Shown piece by piece: positions 1 through 5,995 of a stretch of DNA of 8,070 nucleotides. Location of the stretch: positions 1 to 8,070 of the forward strand of contig JANLPY010000422.1 of NCBI GenBank assembly GCA_031367505.1. Direction: 5' to 3'. How positions within the stretch are numbered: the first letter of the stretch is position 1; the number at the start of each line of letters is the position of its first letter. The notes under the pieces were generated by a model that worked only from the letters and a program-made list of their open reading frames with translations, did no database searches and was not told where the DNA came from. Position numbers and translations under genes: made by a program. This DNA comes from JAKFWF01 sp031367505 (GTDB taxonomy: Bacteria; Pseudomonadota; Alphaproteobacteria; Rhizobiales; Hyphomicrobiaceae).

Positions 1-75
1 CGCAAACCGCTTCTCGAATGCCACGGCGGTCTTCGGGAAATCCCGCCACAGATCGTCTTTGTGCTCGTCCGACAT
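1..75 (-). CDS. Transposase N-terminus, IS1595-like (partial, runs off window)
   Basis: Only the first 25 codons are inside the window. The ATG (complement of 73-75) has a strong Shine-Dalgarno AAGGAG seven bases upstream (complement of 83-88). The peptide begins MSDEHKDDLWRDFPKT and continues to EKRFA. The stretch FPKT..(A)FE.RFA resembles the start of IS1595/ISXO2-type transposases, which typically have FPKT..EFE.RFATE before a zinc-ribbon domain. Such enzymes are DDE-type and mobilise the element that carries them. The zinc ribbon and catalytic residues lie outside the window, so the call rests on one short motif from memory. The neighbouring methyltransferase gene lacks its 5' half right where this gene's upstream flank ends, which fits an insertion sequence. 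Another gene with a similar start cannot be excluded. Confidence 0.5.
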   Translation of the reverse strand, partial: MSDEHKDDLWRDFPKTAVAFEKRFA

Positions 76-136
76 GCTCTATCTCCTTGATGGACAAAGC
101 TGACGACATCATTGCGCCGTAACTAAGGAGACAGGT
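1..136 (-). mobile_element. Possible end of an insertion sequence
   Basis: The leftward transposase-like start and its untranslated leader occupy the first ~136 bases. The methyltransferase reading frame to the right is open only from 123. The IS boundary therefore probably falls at about 120-136, near the string CTAAGGAGACAGGT. The terminal inverted repeat cannot be confirmed because the other end is outside the window. The boundary is inferred from the broken neighbour, not from a recognised repeat. Confidence 0.35.
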
Positions 137-662
137 ATGGCGTAGCTTCCTTGAACACTCTCTTCAGGCTTACGACGAATTGAAGGCGAGCCCAGCGGCG
201 GTGGGTAGTCAAGTAACGATCTTGGCTTCTGGGAATGCGGAAGAAATAACACCAGGCTATGACCTAGTGTATATCGACCCACCATATATTAATCGCCAAG
301 AACGTTATAATCGCGACGACTACTGGCGGCGCTATAATTTTTTGGAAGGCCTTGCGCAATATGAACGGTGGCCAAAGCTAATTAATGTCAACTCGGACAT
401 CAAAATGATGTCGCCGCCTACATGGTTTGATGCGTGGTCCACTCGACGCAGCTTCAAAGATCGACTCTTTTCGCATATTGATACGCATCGTCGCTCAATC
501 GTCGCGCTCTCATATGTTACTGACGCAGAGCCACAAGAATTAGAAATCAAGCAATATTTTGAATCCAAATTCAAGCAATTATCTGTTCATTCAACCGAAC
601 ATAGTCACGCACTAAGCAAATCCCGCAAGCGAGAACTCCTTTATATTGGACATCCTCGCTGA
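123..662 (+). pseudogene. Adenine-specific DNA methyltransferase, 5'-truncated
   Basis: This looks like the C-terminal part of an N6-adenine DNA methyltransferase (D12-like class), which would transfer a methyl group from SAM to adenine in a specific site. Seen: YDLVYIDPPY with the catalytic DPPY motif at 273-284, followed by a YNRDDYWRRYNFLEGL segment typical of this group. The N-terminal SAM-binding FxGxG motif is missing. The frame is open back to a stop at 120-122 and reads plausibly as protein (WRSFLEHSLQAYDELK), but it has no good start. The first usable codon is TTG at 180, without a Shine-Dalgarno. The gene therefore looks truncated by the element to its left. Its AT content is high (28 G/C among 301-360), suggesting horizontal origin, perhaps from a restriction-modification or phage module. 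No partner nuclease is visible. The fragment is probably not functional. Confidence 0.6.
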
Positions 663-790
663 TGAACTTTGAAACTGGCAAAATAAGTGTCCCACTTTGG
701 CTAGTTCTGGTCGTAGCCATAGGTGTCGTCGCTCTGGCTTTTGGTGGCGAAATGGCCCAGTGTAACCGCACCGCCCATCGCCATCGGTGA
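662..790 (+). CDS. Small single-pass membrane protein, hypothetical
   Basis: A 42-residue ORF whose ATG overlaps the methyltransferase stop by one base (TGATG at 660-664), the classic arrangement for translational coupling. The protein has a short polar N-terminus (MNFETGKIS), one hydrophobic stretch at about residues 10-29 (VPLWLVLVVAIGVVALAFGG), and a basic tail ending RTAHRHR. That predicts a single transmembrane helix. The frame stays fairly codon-like after the TGA at 788-790, up to a TAA near 884, so the stop could be a late mutation in a longer protein. I do not recognise a family. The coupling suggests it belonged to the same transferred module as the methyltransferase. If the latter is broken, expression is doubtful. 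Confidence 0.4.
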   Translation: MNFETGKISVPLWLVLVVAIGVVALAFGGEMAQCNRTAHRHR

Positions 791-1108
791 TGGTACGGCA
801 ACCATGCCGCAGCCGCCTTCGAGACCGCGACCGAGCGAGGCGGCACGTCGGCTATCGAATGGACTTCTGCCTACAAAGGAACGTAACGGGAAACGGTCGA
901 GTTGCATCACTTTCTGCCAAATCCGACGGCTCTGCGGTGGCAGAAGCAACTTCAGCTACGGACATCGTCGGCGCGCACGACGGTATCATCAATGCCGGTT
1001 TAACCGATGGCCGCTCCGGTGTAGGTACGCCCTGTTCGGCTCACGGGCGACCAACCGATCGCTGGCTGCTGCTCGCACCACCAGCACACCACAACCAGCC
1101 CGTACACC
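791..1108. other. Region without a recognisable gene
   Basis: Overlapping open frames exist on both strands here, but they are arginine- and proline-rich, lack a Shine-Dalgarno and resemble no family I know. No clear terminator hairpin with a T-run is seen downstream of the MlaC-like gene that ends at 1109. The stretch may be degraded sequence next to the methyltransferase scar. Confidence 0.5.
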
Positions 1109-1723
1109 CTAGCGGTTCAACGCCAGCACCAGCGCCTTGGCTTGGCCACCGTTCTCGTTGATGTAGCCGGTGAACAGGCGGTTGAGCTGGCCGGTCATCC
1201 AGAAAGTGAGCACCTGCGCGTCGCGTACTTTGTAGCTGCCGCCGGTCTTCGCAAGCATCCAGGCGACGTCGTAGCTGGCGCCGTCCTTCATGTGGATTGT
1301 GCTATCGACCATCAAACCGTATTTTGCTGGCCGCGAGTTTGGCTGAAACGTCACGTGGCTGATCTGATACTTCTGCGCTTCGCCAATGGCGTAGCGCGAC
1401 ATCCAGCGTGTCATGCCGGTGAAGTAGGCTTGCTTTTCAGCCGGTCCGAGCTGGTTGCCGAACTCGCCGAGCCCTTGGCCCCCCATGTAGCTGAGATCCG
1501 CATGCCGCAGGATCACCGACTGCAATGTGGCAGCCGACCGGGTGCGCGAGGCGCCGATCAGGTCCTTCGCAACGCCATCCATGTAGCGCACGGCCGGATC
1601 GGCTGATTGCGCATTGACGGTTGTTTGGTTCAATGGGCTGAGCGACAACAGACCGGCGAAAAACGCCACAACAAGGCCTAGGCGCCAGGCGCGACCGGCG
1701 TCGATGGTTGCGGAAACGGGCAT
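1109..1723 (-). CDS. MlaC/Ttg2D family exported lipid-binding protein
   Basis: A 204-residue protein of the MlaC/Ttg2D (toluene tolerance) type. Members are periplasmic carriers that shuttle phospholipids or related lipids for an ABC transporter. Seen: an N-terminal signal peptide (basic RAWR at 11-14, hydrophobic core 15-28, likely cleavage after VNA at 36-38), then a mostly helical part with a Y-M-x8-L start. The family-like block GPAEKQAYFTGMTRWMSRYA (93-112) follows, then alternating strands (ISHVTFQ, KYGLMVDSTIHMKDG, YDVAWMLAKTGGSYKVRDAQV) and a C-terminal helix near L180-N191. Length is normal for the family. The ATG at 1723 is preferred over the TTG at 1741 because GGAG lies eight bases upstream of it. 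No mlaDEF permease or ATPase gene is adjacent, so its partner must lie elsewhere. HpnM-like paralogues of the same superfamily are an alternative. Confidence 0.75.
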   Translation of the reverse strand: MPVSATIDAGRAWRLGLVVAFFAGLLSLSPLNQTTVNAQSADPAVRYMDGVAKDLIGASRTRSAATLQSVILRHADLSYMGGQGLGEFGNQLGPAEKQAYFTGMTRWMSRYAIGEAQKYQISHVTFQPNSRPAKYGLMVDSTIHMKDGASYDVAWMLAKTGGSYKVRDAQVLTFWMTGQLNRLFTGYINENGGQAKALVLALNR

Positions 1724-1741
1724 GCAAAGCACTCCAGGCAA

Positions 1742-1905
1742 GGTCCGGCTCTTGAGAATCCGGATGATCGAACGTTACGCTTATAGCCTCGTCGCTCACA
1801 TCTGTAGCGGTTTTAAGGCCACAGGTTGTATCGTGACATTTATCCAAAGCAGTAGCGGCGACTGTCGCTCAACACTGGTTAATACTTGATTTCCGAACAG
1901 CCCAT
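1742..1905. other. Leader of the MlaC-like gene, no gene seen
   Basis: This stretch lies immediately upstream of the minus-strand MlaC-like gene and should hold its promoter. A TATAAG on the minus strand (complement of 1780-1785) could be a -10 box, but no convincing -35 box lies at the right distance. No coding frame with recognisable content is present. Confidence 0.35.
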
Positions 1906-2079
1906 TTAAGCGCGTATGACGTTGACAACGATCCTCAGCGTCTGGCCACGCTCGATGATGCGGCCCCAAGGACGAACGGCCGGCACGATCTCATCATGGA
2001 CAATGGCCTTCGAATCCGGAACTGAAAACTCGTTTTGATTTCGTTCCAAACTGACGCGTCCGATAACGATGCAGGCCAA
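1906..2079 (-). pseudogene. Remnant of DUF1989 urea carboxylase-associated protein
   Basis: On the minus strand one frame reads SKAIVHDEIVPAVRPWG followed by RIIERGQTLRIV, then VNVIRA and a stop (complement of 1906-1908). The pattern VHDEIVPA..PW...I..GQTLRIV matches my memory of the N-terminal region of urea carboxylase-associated protein 2 (DUF1989), where LRIVD is normally followed by LEGNQAVDTLFYNA. Here homology stops abruptly after RIV and the remaining ~150 residues are absent. Upstream the frame stays open to about 2100, with a TTG at 2079 but no convincing Shine-Dalgarno or ATG. I read it as a decayed gene cut by a deletion. No urea carboxylase, allophanate hydrolase or urea transporter gene is in the window. 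Confidence 0.5.
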
Positions 2080-2226
2080 TGATCGTTGATCCCAGACCTT
2101 CGATTAAAGCTTGCTGCGGCGCGCGCGAGTTGGTCGGCAGGCGTCCGATCAATGCGGGCGTGAACATGCCCGGCGCCGGCTTCCGCGTTGCTCGCGAAAT
2201 GCCGCGCGTCCTGAAATAGTTGGGTA
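2080..2226. other. Intergenic stretch, no gene recognised
   Basis: This lies between the DUF1989 remnant and the end of the membrane-protein gene. It holds a 57-residue open frame on the minus strand (ATG at 2167, stop at 1994) with no recognisable content, and a CCGGCGCCGG palindrome near 2170-2179 without a following T-run. I see no clear terminator. Confidence 0.35.
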
Positions 2227-2847
2227 TTAGGCGGCTTTCAGTTTTGCCGCCGGTAGCGTCACGCGCTCGCGCTCGTACATCGCGCGAGCTGGAATTTCCG
2301 CAACATTGAGCAGTGCTGCAACGGCATCGACCTGCGGTTGGGCGATCCTGTCCGCCATGTGCAGTACGACTGATTTCGATGCTTCCTCATGAATGAGTAC
2401 GATCTCATGATGTGCGCCCGATAGGGTGGTGCGAACGTGATGCGCGACCCCTTTATATGCGGCTAGCGGCTCGCTCCAACCGCCGCCGTCAGCGAGCCAG
2501 CGGTCTGTAGCAACCACCGTCTGGTCGCAGACGACAATTCGACGAGGCGCGCGCGCCCGGCGAACGAGCCGCTTCATCGGAACGGCAACAAAGCCAATCC
2601 CAATCGCCAGCGCCAGACCCAATTGGATTGCCGTCGCCGGGTGCTGCGCAATCGTCAAAAAAGCTGATGGGTCGAGTGCCGCCAGGCCCGCCACCAAGCC
2701 GAAGGGCGTCAACAAGACGCCGGCGGCTAAGGCGATCGAGAGGCTGGTCGTCACAAAGCTCGCAATCGAAACGCGCTGTTCGAGAGTGATCGGCAAACTT
2801 GGGACTGATCCCAACACCTGTCCGCCGTCAACGCGCGCGTAATCCAT
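2227..2847 (-). CDS. Two-helix membrane protein of unknown function
   Basis: A 206-residue protein. I do not recognise a named family. Seen: two hydrophobic segments at about residues 29-57 and 70-90, followed by a basic stop-transfer sequence (KRLVRRARAPRR, 92-103). A strand-rich cytoplasmic-looking domain then includes WSEPLAAYKGVAHHVRTTLS (124-143), HHEIVLIHEE and a helix with PQVDAVAALLNV (161-172). This is the layout of small proteins with two helices and a PH-like or DUF2244-like soluble domain, but I cannot assign it. Start choice: the ATG at 2847 has GGGGA seven bases upstream. The alternative ATG at 2868 and GTG at 2877 would add a Cys-x-x-Cys peptide but lack a Shine-Dalgarno. It is divergent from the ArsR-type gene, so the palindromic operator between them could affect both. 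Confidence 0.65.
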   Translation of the reverse strand: MDYARVDGGQVLGSVPSLPITLEQRVSIASFVTTSLSIALAAGVLLTPFGLVAGLAALDPSAFLTIAQHPATAIQLGLALAIGIGFVAVPMKRLVRRARAPRRIVVCDQTVVATDRWLADGGGWSEPLAAYKGVAHHVRTTLSGAHHEIVLIHEEASKSVVLHMADRIAQPQVDAVAALLNVAEIPARAMYERERVTLPAAKLKAA

Positions 2848-2932
2848 GTCGCAATCCCCGCAAGGCATCTGTTTCACGCAGTTTAAGCGGGCTTGGTTAG
2901 CAAACTATTCAACCTCATTCGGAACGTCGCTC

Positions 2933-2960
2933 TTGACATATAAACATATGTTTATATGCT
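2933..2960 (+). promoter_or_regulatory. Sigma-70-type promoter of the metF-metH operon
   Basis: A consensus -35 TTGACA sits at 2933-2938, and a plausible -10 TATGCT at 2955-2960 after 16 bases. Transcription would begin near 2967, giving a leader of only about 18 bases before the GTG at 2985. That leaves no room for a SAM or cobalamin riboswitch, so control should act at the operator. Confidence 0.65.
2937..2958. promoter_or_regulatory. 22-bp perfect palindrome, probable ArsR-type operator
   Basis: The half-site CATATAAACAT is followed directly by its exact reverse complement, giving a perfect 22-bp inverted repeat with no spacer. It lies between the -35 and -10 boxes and covers part of each. 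A bound dimer would block RNA polymerase. It stands 27 bases upstream of the ArsR-type regulator start. AT-rich dyads of this size are typical operators for winged-helix ArsR proteins, so autoregulation is the natural inference. Confidence 0.75.
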
Positions 2961-2984
2961 TTGCTCTCGAACGGGAGATCAAGA

Positions 2985-4004
2985 GTGTCAAAGCTTGGAG
3001 CAGATGCGGTTGTGGCGGCGCTGAAGGCAGCAGCCGAGCCGACGCGTTTGCGTATCCTGCTGTTGCTGTCTGGCAGCGAACTCAGCGTCAAAGACCTGAC
3101 GCGGATCCTGGGGCAGAGCCAGCCGCGCATCAGCCGTCATCTAAAATTGCTGCACGAAGCCGGTCTGATTGAACGCAGCCGCGAGGGCAGCTGGGTCTAT
3201 TTCACGCTGGGATCGGGGGCGGGGGCAGCCGTGCTCGCGCGCACGCTGGTCGAGCAGGTGGATCTCGGAGATGGTCACGTGGCACGCGATCGTGAGCGAG
3301 CTGAAGCGCTCAAGCTTGAACGCGAGACGGCGGCCCAGAATTATTTTGCGGTGCATGCCGCCGAATGGGATCAGATCCGTTCGCTTTACGTCGCTGAAGC
3401 GGACGTCGAGGCGGTCATGCTCCAGGCGATAGCGGGGCGAAATTACGATCTTCTTGTCGATCTGGGCACCGGCACTGGCCGTATGCTGGAACTGTTCGCC
3501 GAGCACTATTCTCGCGGCCTGGGGATCGACGTGAACCATGCCATGCTTGCGTACGCGCGCTCCAAGATTGGCAGGATCGGTCACGGCCGCGCCAACGTCC
3601 GGCAAGGCGACATCTACAACTTGGCGCTGGGTGATGGGACGGCTGGCGCCGTTGTTATGCACCAGGTGCTGCACTTTTTGTCCGATCCCGCGCGCGCGAT
3701 TAGAGAAGCCGCGCGCGTGCTAGAGCCGGGTGGCGATCTGCTGATCGTCGACTTTGCCCCGCACGATCTCGAATTTTTGCGCGAGCAGTTTGCGCATGAC
3801 CGGCTCGGGTTTTCGCGCGCCCAGATCGATAGTTGGGTGCGCGATGCGGGCTTAGAGCCGATCGCGGCGCGGGAGTTGGCGCCGCCGCCATCATCCAGCG
3901 GCGATAAATTGACGGTGTCTTTGTGGTTGGCTCGCCGGCCTGGCGTGAGAGCCAGTGCGAAAGCGGGAATGCCGGGCGTCGGCCAGTTCGAAACAACGGA
4001 GTGA
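2985..4004 (+). CDS. ArsR-family regulator fused to SAM-dependent methyltransferase
   Basis: A 339-residue two-domain protein. Residues 5-90 form an ArsR winged helix: AAAEPTRLRILLLLSG, then the recognition helix QSQPRISRHLKLLHEAGLI (45-63) and the wing REGSWVYFTL. Residues 120-320 are a class I methyltransferase with motif I DLGTGTG at 159-165, the acidic residue D182 (GLGIDVNHAM) and a post-motif RVLEPGGDLLIVDFAPHD (244-261). The metal-binding ELCVC-type cysteines of arsenic sensors are absent. Known: ArsR regulators of this fused type precede metF/metH in Rhizobiales and are related to SahR/SamR, which control methionine genes in response to SAH or SAM. Inferred: the methyltransferase fold senses SAM/SAH, with or without catalysis. 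Start: the GTG at 2985 has GGGAG seven bases upstream; a longer frame from TTG 2961 would begin right after the -10 box. Its stop is followed by metF with almost no gap. Confidence 0.85.
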   Translation: MSKLGADAVVAALKAAAEPTRLRILLLLSGSELSVKDLTRILGQSQPRISRHLKLLHEAGLIERSREGSWVYFTLGSGAGAAVLARTLVEQVDLGDGHVARDRERAEALKLERETAAQNYFAVHAAEWDQIRSLYVAEADVEAVMLQAIAGRNYDLLVDLGTGTGRMLELFAEHYSRGLGIDVNHAMLAYARSKIGRIGHGRANVRQGDIYNLALGDGTAGAVVMHQVLHFLSDPARAIREAARVLEPGGDLLIVDFAPHDLEFLREQFAHDRLGFSRAQIDSWVRDAGLEPIAARELAPPPSSSGDKLTVSLWLARRPGVRASAKAGMPGVGQFETTE

Positions 4005-4009
4005 TGGCA

Positions 4010-4933
4010 ATGATATCGGCAACAGCAGAGCGTCGCAGCCGGCTCGTTGGTTCGGGCGAGGTCGATGTTTCGTTCGAGTTCTTCCCGCCAAAGAGCGAGA
4101 AAATGGAAGAAGCACTTTGGACCTCGGTCCGGCGGCTCGAGCCACTGGCGCCGAAGTTTGTTTCGGTGACCTATGGGGCTGGCGGCTCGACGCGTGAGCG
4201 CACCCATCAGACGGTTTCACGGCTGGTGCAGGAAACGCGGCTGCTACCGGCGGCGCATCTGACATGTGTCAGCGCGACCAAGGCCGAAGTCGACGAGGTG
4301 GTTCGCGAATACTGGGCGGCCGGCGTTCGTCATATCGTCGCGCTTCGCGGCGACCCGCAAGCTGGCATCGGCACGCGGTATGAACCGCACCCTGGCGGCT
4401 ATGCCAGCACGGCGGATCTGATCGCCGGCATAAAAAAGATCGGTGATTTCGAAATATCGGTTGGCGGCTACCCAGAGAAACATCCGGAGAGCGCCGATGT
4501 TAGTGCCGACATCGAGCACCTGAAAGCCAAGGTCGATGCCGGGGCGTCGCGCATTATCACTCAATTCTTTTTCGACAATTCGCACTACTTGCGCTTCGTC
4601 GAAAAGGCACGGGCGGCCGGCATCTGGTGCCCGATCCATCCCGGCATCGTGCCGATCCATAACTACAAACAAGTGTCGAGCTTCGGCGCCAAGACCGGGA
4701 CCACGATGCCGGCCTGGCTCTCGCGCCGCTTCGAGGGGCTCGATAATGATCCGGCGACAACTCAGCTCGTTGCAGCAGCGGTTGCCGCCGAGCAGGTGAT
4801 GGACCTCGTCGATCAGGGCATCCGGCATGTGCATTTCTACACGCTCAATCGCGCCGATCTCGTCTACGCCATCTGCCATCTGATGGGTTTGCGCCCACGC
4901 GCGACCTCAACTCCCCAAGCGGTGAACGCATGA
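4010..4933 (+). CDS. metF: 5,10-methylenetetrahydrofolate reductase
   Basis: MetF reduces 5,10-methylene-THF to 5-methyl-THF with NAD(P)H and FAD, supplying the methyl donor for methionine synthase in the cytoplasm. The 307 residues match the bacterial length. Seen: SFEFFPPKSEKMEE with the catalytic Glu at 23, VTYGAGGSTRERT (53-65), LTCVSAT, ALRGDPQAG with Asp115 (the flavin-tuning Asp of the family), PEKHPES (155-161), ITQFFFDN (183-190), GIVPI (202-206) and HFYTLNR near 275-281. Start: the ATG at 4010 is eight bases after GGAG (3998-4001). An in-frame ATG at 4004 overlaps the previous stop by one base but would sit only two bases from that GGAG. The end overlaps the next gene by four bases (ATGA, 4930-4933). 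This implies coupled translation of MetF with the homocysteine domain of MetH, consecutive steps of one pathway. Confidence 0.96.
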   Translation: MISATAERRSRLVGSGEVDVSFEFFPPKSEKMEEALWTSVRRLEPLAPKFVSVTYGAGGSTRERTHQTVSRLVQETRLLPAAHLTCVSATKAEVDEVVREYWAAGVRHIVALRGDPQAGIGTRYEPHPGGYASTADLIAGIKKIGDFEISVGGYPEKHPESADVSADIEHLKAKVDAGASRIITQFFFDNSHYLRFVEKARAAGIWCPIHPGIVPIHNYKQVSSFGAKTGTTMPAWLSRRFEGLDNDPATTQLVAAAVAAEQVMDLVDQGIRHVHFYTLNRADLVYAICHLMGLRPRATSTPQAVNA

Positions 4934-5991
4934 ACTACGCACAATCGCGAGCAGTGCTCGACAAGGCTGCGGCCGAACGCATCCTGATCATCGATGGTGC
5001 CATGGGCACGATGATCCAGCAGCATAAGCCGTCGGAGGAGACCTATCGCGGCCGCCGTTTCGCCGACTGGGGTCAAGACGTGAAAGGCAACAACGAGTTG
5101 CTCTCGTTGACCCAGCCGGCGATGATCGAAGGCATCCACGAAGCCTACTTCGCGGCCGGCGCCGATATCGCCGAGACCAACACGTTTGGCGCGCAAGTGA
5201 TTTCGCAAGCCGACTACGGCATGCAGGCGCTCAGCTATGAAATGAACGTCGAAAGCGCGAAGCTCGCTCGGATCGCCGCCGATGTGTGGACCAAGAAAAC
5301 GCCGGACAAACCGCGATTCGTCGCCGGTGCCATCGGCCCGACCAACCGCACGGCGTCGATCTCGCCGGACGTCAATGATCCGGGCTATCGCAACACCTCG
5401 TTCGATGAGTTGCGCGAGGCCTACAAGGAACAGACCCGCGGGCTGATCGTTGGCGGATGCGATATCATCTTGATCGAGACGATCTTCGATACGCTCAATG
5501 CCAAGGCTGCCGGTTTCGCGGTGCTCGAAGTGTTCGACGAGATGAAGGTCGATCTGCCGGTGATGATCTCCGGCACCATCACCGATCGTTCCGGTCGCAC
5601 GCTATCTGGGCAGACCACCGAAGCGTTCTGGTACTCGATGCGCCATCTGAAGCCGTGGGCAATCGGCCTCAACTGCGCGCTGGGTGCCGAAGCCATGCGC
5701 CCCTATCTCGCCGAGCTGTCGCGGATCGCCGATACGCGTGTGTTTGCGTATCCGAACGCCGGCTTGCCGAATGCCATGGGCGAGTACGACGAGACCCCGC
5801 ACGAGATGGCGTGCCTCGTCGAGCCGTGGGCGCAAGATGGTTTGCTCAACATCATCGGTGGCTGTTGTGGCTCGACCCCCGATCACATTGGCCATATCCG
5901 CGAGCACGTGAGCAAGTTCAAGCCACGCAAGATCCCGGTGATGGCACCCAAGATGCGCCTCTCCGGCCTCGAACCATTCGTGATGGGGTGA
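4930..5991 (+). CDS. metH: Methionine synthase, homocysteine-binding subunit (split MetH part 1)
   Basis: A 353-residue protein equal to the first module of cobalamin-dependent methionine synthase. It binds and activates homocysteine on zinc for methylation by methylcobalamin. Seen: IDGAMGTMIQ (21-30), ETNTFGA (82-88), GAIGPTNRTASISPDV, ETIFDTLNAKAA (183-194), and zinc ligands Cys249 in GLNCALGAE and Cys312-Cys313 in GGCCGSTPDH, nearly the E. coli MetH positions 247, 310 and 311. The protein stops at RLSGLEPFVMG, exactly where one-piece MetH continues into the folate module. Known: several alphaproteobacteria encode MetH as two adjacent genes cut at this linker, so the stop at 5989-5991 need not be a mutation. 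Here the partner gene does not follow directly: an unrelated ORF begins four bases later. The start overlaps metF by ATGA. Confidence 0.94.
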   Translation: MNYAQSRAVLDKAAAERILIIDGAMGTMIQQHKPSEETYRGRRFADWGQDVKGNNELLSLTQPAMIEGIHEAYFAAGADIAETNTFGAQVISQADYGMQALSYEMNVESAKLARIAADVWTKKTPDKPRFVAGAIGPTNRTASISPDVNDPGYRNTSFDELREAYKEQTRGLIVGGCDIILIETIFDTLNAKAAGFAVLEVFDEMKVDLPVMISGTITDRSGRTLSGQTTEAFWYSMRHLKPWAIGLNCALGAEAMRPYLAELSRIADTRVFAYPNAGLPNAMGEYDETPHEMACLVEPWAQDGLLNIIGGCCGSTPDHIGHIREHVSKFKPRKIPVMAPKMRLSGLEPFVMG

Positions 5992-5995
5992 TGCG

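Noticed and set aside
125..145. AAGGAG followed six bases later by ATG GCG TAG
   Set aside because: The Shine-Dalgarno is excellent but the frame closes after two codons, and no start for the methyltransferase frame lies within reach. It is probably a coincidence at the element boundary.
723..1161. Two overlapping plus-strand ORFs of 124-129 residues
   Set aside because: Arginine/proline-rich composition, no Shine-Dalgarno, no recognisable motif, and overlap with the end of the MlaC-like gene.
1142..1606. 154-residue plus-strand ORF
   Set aside because: Antisense shadow of the MlaC-like gene, which has a signal peptide and family-like sequence on the minus strand.
1994..2167. 57-residue minus-strand ORF starting with ATG
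   Set aside because: It overlaps the DUF1989 remnant in another frame and shows no recognisable content or ribosome binding site.
2939..2984. SAM or cobalamin riboswitch ahead of the methionine operon
   Set aside because: The predicted leader is only about 18 bases, too short for any known SAM or B12 riboswitch.
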